A stretch of 64,000 nucleotides of DNA, from contig NZ_SLVX01000009.1 of NCBI RefSeq assembly GCF_004341885.1, positions 1-64,000 on the forward strand. The letters run 5' to 3'. Source of the stretch: Shinella granuli (GTDB lineage Bacteria; Pseudomonadota; Alphaproteobacteria; Rhizobiales; Rhizobiaceae). A model generated the notes under the pieces. That model was not told where the DNA came from and made no database searches. It worked only from the letters and a program-made list of their open reading frames with translations. Of the stretch, positions 17,293-25,036 are shown in pieces (position 1 is the first letter of the stretch; each line of letters opens with the position of its first letter). The position numbers and the translations under genes are program-made.

Positions 17293-17785
17293 AAGCGGCC
17301 TCCGCGTTTCGCGGCGCGGTCGAAACCGCGCCGACGGGACAGACGGAGATGCAGGCGCCGCAGCCCGTGCAAGCCTCGGCCAGGAGGTCCGGCACGAACG
17401 GCCCGCCGCGCACCGGCCGGAAGCGGATAGCGGCGGTGGGACAGGCATCCCGACAGGCCTGACAGTCGACACCCTGGAACGGCAGGCAGGAGGACGCGAT
17501 GGCGACGACATGATCGAAGCGGCCGGCGACGCCATCGGCGAACACCGGCTCGGGACAGTTTTGCGCGCAGGCGCCGCAGAAGGTGCATTCCGCCGTGGAG
17601 AAATCGAGCGCGGGCAGGCCATCGACAAGGGCGATGACGCCGGTCGGACAGTGTTCCACGCATTGCCCGCAGCCCGTGCAGGCCGCAAGGCCTTCCTCCG
17701 CGATGCCGGGCGGGCGAATACGGGCGGCGGCGCTGCGCCGGCCACCGCTCAGAAAGGTCCGCCTGGAGAGAGCCTGCTGCACCAT
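17285..17785 (-). CDS. napF: Ferredoxin-type protein NapF
   Basis: A 166-residue cytoplasmic iron-sulfur protein thought to help supply or load NapA. Four cluster motifs are visible: CTGCGQCVEHCP, CTFCGACAQNCP, CQACRDACP (with an upstream cysteine), and CTGCGACISVCP. The start MVQQALSRRTFLSGG follows AGGGGAAGG; its SRRTFLSG resembles a Tat signal, as in many NapF proteins, without necessarily directing export. A longer in-frame start runs into napE and is rejected. Confidence 0.94.
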   Translation of the reverse strand: MVQQALSRRTFLSGGRRSAAARIRPPGIAEEGLAACTGCGQCVEHCPTGVIALVDGLPALDFSTAECTFCGACAQNCPEPVFADGVAGRFDHVVAIASSCLPFQGVDCQACRDACPTAAIRFRPVRGGPFVPDLLAEACTGCGACISVCPVGAVSTAPRNAEAAYA

Positions 17786-17795
17786 GACCTTCCCC

Positions 17796-17987
17796 TCAAT
17801 GCCCGGGCGGGCCCGGCGGGCCATAGAGGATCTGGAACATCCAGACGAGGAAACCATAGCCGCCGACGACACCGACGGCGACGATCGGCCAGATGCCGAA
17901 AGCAAGGACAAAGAACGTGATGAGCTCCCGCCGCCGACGCGATCCGGGCCTTTGCGGCGTCAGTTGTTCCGGGGCGACCTCAGACAA
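17796..17987 (-). CDS. napE: Small membrane protein NapE (TTG start)
   Basis: A 63-residue protein with one long hydrophobic segment (about residues 22-56, TFFVLAFGIWPIVAVGVVGG). It ends in YGPPGPPGH. NapE is a common first gene of alphaproteobacterial nap operons, of unknown function. The only start placed behind the good GGAGGA site is TTG at 17987, so this is a weak-initiation start. It is ten bases upstream of napF. Confidence 0.9.
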   Translation of the reverse strand: MSEVAPEQLTPQRPGSRRRRELITFFVLAFGIWPIVAVGVVGGYGFLVWMFQILYGPPGPPGH

Positions 17988-18342
17988 GGTATACGTCCTC
18001 CGATACCATTCATTGTCGTAATACTAGCATTGCCCCGCTGAAAATAAAGTGAATTAAACTTTTCTATTTTAATCAAGTATATATTTGCGCAACATCAATT
18101 GCCGTTGTATTCAATAGAATATAACGATTGAAAGAACTTCGTCTAAAATAATCCAAAAATACGGAATAGCAGCCGATCACGACGGAGAAATATTAGAGAA
18201 TCATCATCTCCGAAAGAAAACTATTCATCGGCAACCGGAGCGCCGGTCTTCATCGACCACGCACCGTCACGCCTCCTCGCCGACAAGCATCTGCCGGCGG
18301 GCGAAAGGCCGATGCCGCCCCTCATTCGCCGTTGCGCGTCCG
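17988..18342. other. AT-rich intergenic region between napE and the siderophore operon
   Basis: These 355 bases hold the nap promoter (napE ribosome site near 17995-18002, Fnr-type box at 18085-18098). Bases 18030-18225 are unusually AT-rich for this window. An imperfectly placed hairpin CGGAGA...TCTCCG (18183-18188 and 18207-18212) could end the siderophore operon transcript, whose last gene stops at 18343. Bases 18220-18342 are GC-rich without a convincing gene. Confidence 0.6.
18053..18098 (-). promoter_or_regulatory. Crp/Fnr-type box and -10 element upstream of napEFDABC
   Basis: TTGATGTTGCGCAA on the minus strand (18098-18085) matches TTG-N8-CAA, the form bound by FixK, FnrN or NnrR-type regulators, with one weak half (GCAA for TCAA). 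A TTTAAT (18058-18053) lies downstream as a -10 element, putting the box centre about 45 bases before the inferred transcription start, slightly more than the classical 41.5. The region is far more AT-rich than its surroundings. Low-oxygen or NO control is inference. Confidence 0.6.
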
Positions 18343-19422
18343 TCAGTCCTCTTCCGCGCGCCCGCAACGCCAGTAGGAAACGACGAGGTGCTCGGTGTTG
18401 GAAAGGCGCCTTTCCTGCCGCGCGAAGCTGCGGATCGCCCGGAACGCTTCGAACTCGCAGCCCGCCCAGACATAGACGGCCTCGCCGTCCATCGGGAATG
18501 CCACGGACCGCACGGCATCGATCAGCAGGCTCGTGCTGCCCGGCGGCCGGCCATCGCGGAACAGCCATTCGACGGCGATCGCGGGCGGCGGCGCAAGGGC
18601 CTGGACCTCGCCGGCATCCGCGACCTCGATGAAGACCCGGCCGCGTGCGCCCGCCGGCAGGTTTTCCAACATGCGGGCGACGGCCGGCAGCGCCGTCTCG
18701 TCGCCGGCGAAAAGATACCAGTCGGCCGCAACGAGGCCGCCGCCGCCGGGGCCGACCACGCCGACCCGGTCGCCGACCGCCGCGGCCGCCGCAAAGCCGG
18801 AGCCGGGACCTGCATCCGCATGGAGCACGAAATCGATATCGAGCGTGCCGGCGGCCAGATCGACGGAGCGCACCGTATATTTGCGCATCAGCGGGCGCAG
18901 CTCGGGCTTTTCCCAGGCGATCACCCCGTTCGCGCCGACATGCGGCCATTGCGGCTCTCCCGCCTCCGGCCGCTGCACCATGAGATTGAGGTGCAGCGCG
19001 TCGAGCCCGGCGAACCGCGCGACGTTTTCGCCGGACAGCGTCAGGCGGCGCATGTGCGGCGTCAGCGTCCGGCAGGCGACGACCTGAAGGATCTGGAAGT
19101 TCGGCGGGCGGACGATCTCCTCGCCATCGCCCGTCCAGGTGATGGCCGGCGGATCGTCGCCGGCAAATTCCAGGATATGCGAGGCGACGGCCATGCGGGC
19201 GAGATAGAGCCCTTCGAGATCCGGCGCGGCGACATCGACCAGCGTCGCCTCGCCCTCGCGCGAGAACTGCGCGCGGATGCTCCCGAGTCGAAGCAGCGGG
19301 CCGGTCGGCCCCTCGCTCACCTCCGCATTGTGTTCCTGCATATGATCGCAGAATTCCGCGATGACGGGAGCGGGGTTGCGCAGGGCGATCCGCGCCCGGG
19401 CGGTGTACTGTCTTGCGTGCAT
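18343..19422 (-). CDS. Siderophore-interacting protein (flavin ferric-siderophore reductase) with N-terminal DUF2218-like domain
   Basis: A 359-residue cytoplasmic flavoprotein. The first ~95 residues resemble DUF2218 (PVIAEFCDHMQEHNAEV, LLRLGSIRAQF). The rest is the SIP/ViuB reductase fold, with FAD-contact text MRKYTVRSVD near residue 185 and an NAD(P)H-domain patch WYLFAGDETALPAVARML. It ends SYWRCGRAEED, typical of SIP proteins. It would release iron from an imported siderophore by reduction. It follows the binding protein gene by nine bases behind AGGAAAG, and is last in the RirA-box operon. Confidence 0.9.
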   Translation of the reverse strand: MHARQYTARARIALRNPAPVIAEFCDHMQEHNAEVSEGPTGPLLRLGSIRAQFSREGEATLVDVAAPDLEGLYLARMAVASHILEFAGDDPPAITWTGDGEEIVRPPNFQILQVVACRTLTPHMRRLTLSGENVARFAGLDALHLNLMVQRPEAGEPQWPHVGANGVIAWEKPELRPLMRKYTVRSVDLAAGTLDIDFVLHADAGPGSGFAAAAAVGDRVGVVGPGGGGLVAADWYLFAGDETALPAVARMLENLPAGARGRVFIEVADAGEVQALAPPPAIAVEWLFRDGRPPGSTSLLIDAVRSVAFPMDGEAVYVWAGCEFEAFRAIRSFARQERRLSNTEHLVVSYWRCGRAEED

Positions 19423-19431
19423 GTCTCTTTC

Positions 19432-20580
19432 CTATTGCGCGTCGATCCAGAAGGTGCCCTCCAGCGGCACCGCCAGGAAACGGTCGTTGATCTCGGCGAG
19501 CGTCTTGGCGGGATCGACATCCGCGACGAGATCAGGGTGCATCCACTTCGCGAAACATTCGAAGACGAGGATGTTGAGAACCGAGATCGACAGTTGGTGC
19601 GACACCGCATGCGCCCGGCCCTGCTGCACCGCCGTCAGCCCGTCGCGCAGGCCCTTGCCGAGAATATCCCGGAAGGATCCGCGCGCGCTTTCGGCATCGA
19701 CATCGCCGCCGAGCACGAGGCCGCCCTGGGCGGCAAGATGCGGGCCGCCGGTGGCGATATAGACCGTGGGATCCGCGCCGAGCACGAATTCTGGGCTGAG
19801 CTGGCCGTCATAGCCCGGCACATCCGCGCCGATGCTCTCGCCGCCCGCAAGCCGCAGATAGTCCGTCATGCGATTGCCCTTGCCGGGCGTCGAGCAGCAG
19901 GTGGCCCCCGCATGGGCATCGACCAGCACGGAAACCGGCTTCGCCCTGGCCGTGCGCTCCGTGATGCGCCGGTAGCGTTCCTGCAGGAAATCGCCGAACG
20001 CCCTGCCCTTCGCCTCCTGGCCAATGGCGGCGGCAAGCAGTGTGACGGAGAAGGCGGTCGTTTCCGCCGGCCCCTTGTCGTCGTTCACCGGCCCGTCGAG
20101 GAAGAGGACGGGCACGCCCGCCGCCTCCAGCGTCGCGGCCGCCTCCGTCCAGCCGCTCTCCCAGATGGAGACGACGAAAAGGTCCGGCTTGACCGAGAGG
20201 ATCGCCTCGACGGATGTCTTCCCCGGCAGCACGGCGCCGACGGTGGGAACGGCGTCGATATCAGGGAAGCGCCGGCGATAGGCCTCGTACATGCCGCGAT
20301 CGATGCGCTGCGGCGCGGCCCAGCCGGCGATGCGCGCGACGGGATCGGGATCGACAAGGGCGAGCGAGAGGAGCAGCAGGCTTTCGTTCGTGACGATGCG
20401 GCGCGCCGGCTCAGCAAGGCGCACGCTGCGCCCGGCGGCATCCGACAGCAGGATCTCGGCCCGCGCCGGCAAGGCGAAGGCCGGAAACGCCAGCAGCAAC
20501 AGCAGCGACAGCCGACAGAGGGCCGCCGGCAAGCCGGCGCCCCCTCCCCTCGTCCCGGTTCGATGCGAGGCGCTCACCAC
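19432..20580 (-). CDS. Ferric-siderophore ABC transporter periplasmic binding protein (FecB/BtuF-like)
   Basis: A 382-residue secreted protein with a signal (LSLLLLLAFPAFALPARA) and a class III binding-protein body: RIVTNESLLLLSLAL, TSVEAILSVKPDLFVVSIWE, and TDYLRLAGGESIGADVPGYDG. The start is a GTG that overlaps the receptor stop codon as GTGA; either of two adjacent GTG codons could serve. It carries a siderophore complex from the outer-membrane receptor to an inner-membrane permease. No permease or ATPase gene is next to it, so it must borrow one, or the reductase acts with another transporter. Confidence 0.88.
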   Translation of the reverse strand: MVSASHRTGTRGGGAGLPAALCRLSLLLLLAFPAFALPARAEILLSDAAGRSVRLAEPARRIVTNESLLLLSLALVDPDPVARIAGWAAPQRIDRGMYEAYRRRFPDIDAVPTVGAVLPGKTSVEAILSVKPDLFVVSIWESGWTEAAATLEAAGVPVLFLDGPVNDDKGPAETTAFSVTLLAAAIGQEAKGRAFGDFLQERYRRITERTARAKPVSVLVDAHAGATCCSTPGKGNRMTDYLRLAGGESIGADVPGYDGQLSPEFVLGADPTVYIATGGPHLAAQGGLVLGGDVDAESARGSFRDILGKGLRDGLTAVQQGRAHAVSHQLSISVLNILVFECFAKWMHPDLVADVDPAKTLAEINDRFLAVPLEGTFWIDAQ

Positions 20581-22799
20581 GAATATTTCAGGCTCGCGGT
20601 GATGGCGCGGCCCGCGCCGTAGTTACAGCTTCCACCGGTGCTGTTGAGGCAATGGGAGACGTACTCCTTGTCGAACAGATTGGTGACGTTGACCCGAAGC
20701 TTCGTGCCGGAAAAATCCTTGTCGATGGCGCCGAAATCGTATTCCGCGCCGATATCGACGAGCGCCCGGCCGGGAATGCGCAGTTCCGCCTTGTAGGTGC
20801 TGTCCGTCTGGTAGGAGGACATGGCCCGCACGCCCGCGGTGAGCGTCAGCCCCTCTGCGAAGGCCGGCCGATAACTGAGCCAGACGCTGCCCTGATGCTC
20901 GGGCAGGCGCAGCACCTCACGGCCGAGCTCGACGGGATTGTTGGACTTCAGCACTTCCGAATGGGAATAGGCATAGGCGGCGAGAAGGTCGAGCTCCGGC
21001 GTCAGCTCATACTTGCCCTCGATCTCAAGGCCACGCACCCGCTGGCGGCCAGATTGCACGTCGAACAGGATATCGGCCGGGTCCGGCGTCAGGGCGTTGT
21101 CGAGCGTCAGGTCGAAGAGCGAGGCGGTGATCATGCCGCGGCCGCCTGGGGGCTCGTATTTCAGGCCGATCTCATACTGCTCGGCCGTCTGCGCCCGGAA
21201 GGGGTTGCCGTCCCGGTCCGTGCCGAGCGTCGGCAGGAACGAGGTCGCATAGCTGGCATAGGGCGCAAGGCCGTTGTCGAAGAGATAGGTGAGGCCCGCG
21301 CGCCAGGTCAGCTCCCGGTCCCGCGTCGTCACGGTCGGCGTGCCAGCAAGGCGGTTCGTGCTGTCGATCTCGGACAGGTCGTAGCGCAGGCCGAAGGTGC
21401 CCACCCAGTTGTCGTAGCGGATCTGGTCCTGCATGTAGAAGCCGAGCTGCTGCTGCTCCTGCAGGCCGGAGCGCTGGATGGCCGGCACGGGGATGTCCAC
21501 CTCGCCGTAGCGCGGGTCGAGGAGGTCGAGCGGCGGCACGCCGGCGACGGCATTGCCGAAATTGGTGGAGGACGTCGCCTTCAGGTAATCGAGGCCGAAG
21601 AGCATCGTGTGGTCGAGCGCGCCGGTATCGAAGCGGGCTTCGAGCTGCGTGTCGACATTGAAGGCCGAGACCCGGTCGTCGGAGATCGCCGAGGCGCGGT
21701 TGAGCGTGTGCCCGTCCGGCTGCCAGGCGAAGGCCGGGTTGACGAGGACGAGGAACATGTTCTGGTCGGAGCGGCTGTAGCGCAGGTTCTGCCGCACCGT
21801 GAAGGTTTCGTTGAACTCGTGCTCGAATTCATAGCCGAGGGCGTAGAAGTCCCGGTCGAAGACATCCGCGTTGGGATCGCCGAGATAGATGTCGCGCGGC
21901 ACGCGGGCGGTCGGATTGTCGATCAGCGTGCCGACGGCGGGGTAGAAGCGCGGGCTGAAGGTCGGGCGGTCCTTCTGGTAATAGCCGTAGAGCGTGAGCG
22001 TGGTCTGGTCGGTGGGCGACCAGGTGAGGCTCGGCGCCAGCATCAACTGCTTCTCCCGTTCCCGGTCGACCTGACTGCCCATGTTCTTGCCAAGCGCGAC
22101 GAGGCGGTAGAGCCAGTCGCCGTCCTCGGTCAGCGGGCCGGTCATGTCGAGCGTCGCCTGCACGCCGCCATGCGAGGAGGTCTGGAGGCCCGCCTCGTTG
22201 TGCGCCGTCGCCTGCGGGCGCTTGCTCACCTGGTTGATGAGGCCGCCCGGCACGGTGCTGCCGTAGAGCACGGAGGCCGGCCCCTTGATGACGTCGATGC
22301 GTTCCAGCGCGAAGGCATTGACGCTCGGCGTCGCATAGTTGCTCGGGTCGCCCGGCAGAATGAGCCCGTCGAGCCACATCGTGCCATAAGCGTTGAAGCC
22401 GCGGATATAGAGCCAGTCGTAGCGGATGTCGTAGCCGTTCGGGTCCGGATGCACGCCCGGCGTATAGCGCAGCGCCTCGGCGACCGTGTTCACGCCCTGC
22501 GCATCCATCTGGTCGCGCGTGACGACGCTGACCGCCTGCGGCGTTTCGAGCAGGGACGTGTCCGTCTTGGAGGCGCTGAGGCTGCGCTTTGCGACGATGC
22601 CCTGGTCCGGCCCCTTCGGGTTGTCCTCGCCGCCCTCGACGGTGATCGTCTGGAGCGCCGTTGTGCCGGCCTCCTGCGCCTGTGCCGGGCCGGCAAGCCC
22701 GGCCAGCGCCACGGTCGCGGCCAGCCACAGGCGCCTGTGCCAGATCGCGCGCCCCGCCCTCTCCGTTGCTCCCATCACCGTCTCTTCTGCCAATCTCAT
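20574..22799 (-). CDS. TonB-dependent siderophore receptor
   Basis: A 741-residue outer-membrane receptor. After a signal ending GPAQAQ comes a plug domain with the TonB-box-like TITVEGG, LLETPQAVSVVTRDQMDAQG and IDVIKGPASVLYGSTVPGGLINQVSK, typical of the FhuA/FpvA siderophore group. The beta barrel ends in AITASLKYSW with a terminal aromatic residue. A cysteine pair near the end (CLNSTGGSCNYG) is common in ferrichrome-type receptors. An internal start at 22775 (MGATERAG) gives a shorter signal and is possible. A RirA box lies 34 bases upstream. Confidence 0.92.
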   Translation of the reverse strand: MRLAEETVMGATERAGRAIWHRRLWLAATVALAGLAGPAQAQEAGTTALQTITVEGGEDNPKGPDQGIVAKRSLSASKTDTSLLETPQAVSVVTRDQMDAQGVNTVAEALRYTPGVHPDPNGYDIRYDWLYIRGFNAYGTMWLDGLILPGDPSNYATPSVNAFALERIDVIKGPASVLYGSTVPGGLINQVSKRPQATAHNEAGLQTSSHGGVQATLDMTGPLTEDGDWLYRLVALGKNMGSQVDREREKQLMLAPSLTWSPTDQTTLTLYGYYQKDRPTFSPRFYPAVGTLIDNPTARVPRDIYLGDPNADVFDRDFYALGYEFEHEFNETFTVRQNLRYSRSDQNMFLVLVNPAFAWQPDGHTLNRASAISDDRVSAFNVDTQLEARFDTGALDHTMLFGLDYLKATSSTNFGNAVAGVPPLDLLDPRYGEVDIPVPAIQRSGLQEQQQLGFYMQDQIRYDNWVGTFGLRYDLSEIDSTNRLAGTPTVTTRDRELTWRAGLTYLFDNGLAPYASYATSFLPTLGTDRDGNPFRAQTAEQYEIGLKYEPPGGRGMITASLFDLTLDNALTPDPADILFDVQSGRQRVRGLEIEGKYELTPELDLLAAYAYSHSEVLKSNNPVELGREVLRLPEHQGSVWLSYRPAFAEGLTLTAGVRAMSSYQTDSTYKAELRIPGRALVDIGAEYDFGAIDKDFSGTKLRVNVTNLFDKEYVSHCLNSTGGSCNYGAGRAITASLKYSW

Positions 22800-22833
22800 G
22801 ATCGCGGTCCCACCGTCCGATAGCCTTTTCCTA

Positions 22834-22856
22834 AACTTGACCTCTTAAATCAAGTT
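22834..22856. promoter_or_regulatory. Iron-responsive operator (RirA IRO box, TGA-N9-TCA)
   Basis: AACTTGA (22834-22840) and TCAAGTT (22850-22856) form a perfect inverted repeat around nine bases. The core is TGA-N9-TCA, the published form of the rhizobial iron-responsive operator bound by RirA. It lies between the TonB receptor (minus) and the AraC regulator (plus). On the plus strand the box overlaps a TTGACC -35-like element. Iron repression of both sides is inferred. Confidence 0.72.
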
Positions 22857-23021
22857 AAGCTATCTCTAGGGCAACACTTGCACGACGGACAATGTCGGCA
22901 CCTTTGCGCACCGCGCAGATGCCTTTGCGCACCGGCAAATCTCCGCGCAGTGCCGGAATTCGATCACCAATAACGGGTCATCCTGCGCAATGCCGGTGAC
23001 CGGAACAGTGAAGGACAGGGG

Positions 23022-24032
23022 ATGGCGGCCGCACCTGGCAACGCCGGAAACGAGGGCAAGGGGGGCCGCGTGCGTGTGCGCGATTTCCTGCGCCACGAGG
23101 GCATCGCCTTCGACAGCCCCGACGACCGGCTTTCGCCCGACGACACACTGATGAAGGGCGAGTTCCTGCACAGGGAGCTGCGTCGCGGCCTCGTCCTGCA
23201 TGTCAGCGACGCGATCGAGGAGCGGGCCTTCACGGCCACCTCGCTCCTGCCGGAGGAGCTTTCCTGCATCTTCTTCCTGGAGGGCAGCGTCGATCTTTCG
23301 ATCGGCGGCCGCCGCTTTGCCTTCCAGGCGGACCGCAGCGCGGTGCGCGGCGTTGCGATCATGAATGCCTGCCCGGAGAATTTCGAACGCGCCTCGCGCG
23401 GCGGCCAGCACCTGCGCCATCTCGTGGTCTCCGCAACGCCGGAATGGCTGCACCGCGACGCGCTGGAAGCCGTGGCGGATACGACGGGCGGCGCGCGGCT
23501 GCTGCGCGATCACCTCAGCGAGCACCGCTGGACGCTGACGCCGCGCATGATGGAGCTGGTGCGGCAGATCTTCAGCCCCTCGCCGCTCATTCCCGAACTG
23601 CGCGACCTCTATCTCGAAGGCCGCGCCGTCGAGCTCGTGGCGGAGACGATGGCGGCGGTGCTGCAGGCCGACCGGCGCGGGGCGGGCGGCACGCTGCTGA
23701 GCCGGCAGGACGCGATCTGCCTCAGCCGCGCCCGGGACTTCATCGCGGCCCGCGCCACCGAGGCGCTGAGCGTGGAAACGATCGCGCGCGAGGCCGGCAT
23801 CAGCGCGAGCGGCCTGCAACGCCTGTTCCGCGTCGCGGAAAACCGCAGCGTCTTCGACTATGTGCGCAATATCCGGCTGGAGCGCGCCTTTGCCGCCCTC
23901 GACCAGGAAAACGTCACCGTGCAGGAGGCGAGCGCCATCGCCGGCTATACCAGCGCCGCCAATTTCGCCACCGCCTTCCGCCGCCGCTTCGGCATCGTGC
24001 CGACGGCCTTGCGCAAGGCCGATCCGCGCTGA
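23022..24032 (+). CDS. AraC-family regulator of siderophore uptake (PchR-like)
   Basis: A 336-residue activator with an N-terminal sensing domain and a C-terminal double helix-turn-helix from about residue 235 (LSVETIAREAGISASGLQRLF; VQEASAIAGYTSAANFATAFRRRFG). The middle text LSCIFFLEGSVDLSIGGRRF resembles PchR-type regulators, which sense a ferric siderophore in the cytoplasm. It is divergent from the receptor-binding protein-reductase operon and shares the RirA box. The start follows AAGGACAGGGG. The siderophore is unknown. Confidence 0.9.
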   Translation: MAAAPGNAGNEGKGGRVRVRDFLRHEGIAFDSPDDRLSPDDTLMKGEFLHRELRRGLVLHVSDAIEERAFTATSLLPEELSCIFFLEGSVDLSIGGRRFAFQADRSAVRGVAIMNACPENFERASRGGQHLRHLVVSATPEWLHRDALEAVADTTGGARLLRDHLSEHRWTLTPRMMELVRQIFSPSPLIPELRDLYLEGRAVELVAETMAAVLQADRRGAGGTLLSRQDAICLSRARDFIAARATEALSVETIAREAGISASGLQRLFRVAENRSVFDYVRNIRLERAFAALDQENVTVQEASAIAGYTSAANFATAFRRRFGIVPTALRKADPR

Positions 24033-24042
24033 CGGGCTGCCG

Positions 24043-25032
24043 TCAAAGGCCGAGTTCCCTCGCAAGCGTTTCCGTGTCGCCAAGATAGCGCTGCAGGCGC
24101 GCGGGATTGTCCGGAAGCTCCGGCCGCGCCGCCGCCCAGCCGATATAGGTGAGCGCGCGCAGCAGCAGGAACAGCGGCAGGTGCCGGAATTCCGCCTCCG
24201 CCTGCGGCCGGACGGCGGCATAGCCTTCCAGCAGGGCCGTACGCAATTGCGGATAGTCGGGTTCATGCCGGTTGCGCAGCAGCGCGGTCGCCAGGTCGAA
24301 CAACCGGAAGCCGAAGCCGCAATCGTCGAAATCGATGAAGGCGACGGCGCCTCCCGCCACGAAGACATTCTCGCGCACCAGGTCGGCATGGATCAGGCCG
24401 TAGTCCAGCCCCGGCGCCAGCGCCGAAAGCCGCGGCAGGAGATGGGCGCGCAGGCGCGCCAGGGCGTCCCGCTGCACCGGCGTGATGACCGGGCAATCCC
24501 AGAACCGGCCCCAGAAGGGCGCTTCGCCCAGCAACCCCTCGACATCCCAGGCCGGGCGCTCGAACCCGGCCGGCCGCAAGAAGGCATCGGCCGCATCGTG
24601 CAGGCGCGCCATCTCCCGGCCGATGGCGCGAAAGAGCGCCGGCAAATCCCGGCCGCTCCGGGGAAGCGGAGCGCCCGTATCGCCGAGCGGCTCGCCCTCC
24701 ATCCAGTCGATCAGGTCGGCATAGTGTCGTTCGGCCGCCGCCGGGGACGGCAAGGCGGCAAGCAGGCCGCCGTCCGCCGTGGCGATGGGCAGCGGCACGG
24801 CGATGCCCTTTTCACGCAGCGCCGCCATGAAGACGAGTTCCGAGGCGAGCGCCGCCGGCGAATGATAGGCCGGGCGGTGCAGCCGCAAGGCCGCCGGCCG
24901 GCCGTCGCGCAGGTGAACCTTGAAGACCGCGTTCTCGCGGTATTTCAAGAGTTCGGGCACCTGGTCCGGCAGGTTCCAATGGACTAGGGCGCCCGCCGCG
25001 CGGGCCGTCAGGGCTGCGATCATGTCATCCAT
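24043..25032 (-). CDS. APH-fold small-molecule kinase (hydroxylysine kinase/AGPHD1-like)
   Basis: A 329-residue kinase of the aminoglycoside-phosphotransferase fold. The ATP-lysine-type region is AVFKVHLRDGRPAALRLHRP, the catalytic loop is YGLIHADLVRENVFV and the metal aspartate is in VAFIDFDDCGFGF. Members phosphorylate hydroxyl groups of small molecules, such as homoserine, choline or hydroxylysine. It starts four bases after the phospho-lyase-like gene. In eukaryotes and some bacteria, AGPHD1-type kinases are paired with AGXT2L-type phospho-lyases, so a hydroxylated amine is the likely substrate. Its identity is open. Confidence 0.82.
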   Translation of the reverse strand: MDDMIAALTARAAGALVHWNLPDQVPELLKYRENAVFKVHLRDGRPAALRLHRPAYHSPAALASELVFMAALREKGIAVPLPIATADGGLLAALPSPAAAERHYADLIDWMEGEPLGDTGAPLPRSGRDLPALFRAIGREMARLHDAADAFLRPAGFERPAWDVEGLLGEAPFWGRFWDCPVITPVQRDALARLRAHLLPRLSALAPGLDYGLIHADLVRENVFVAGGAVAFIDFDDCGFGFRLFDLATALLRNRHEPDYPQLRTALLEGYAAVRPQAEAEFRHLPLFLLLRALTYIGWAAARPELPDNPARLQRYLGDTETLARELGL

Positions 25033-25036
25033 CGCG

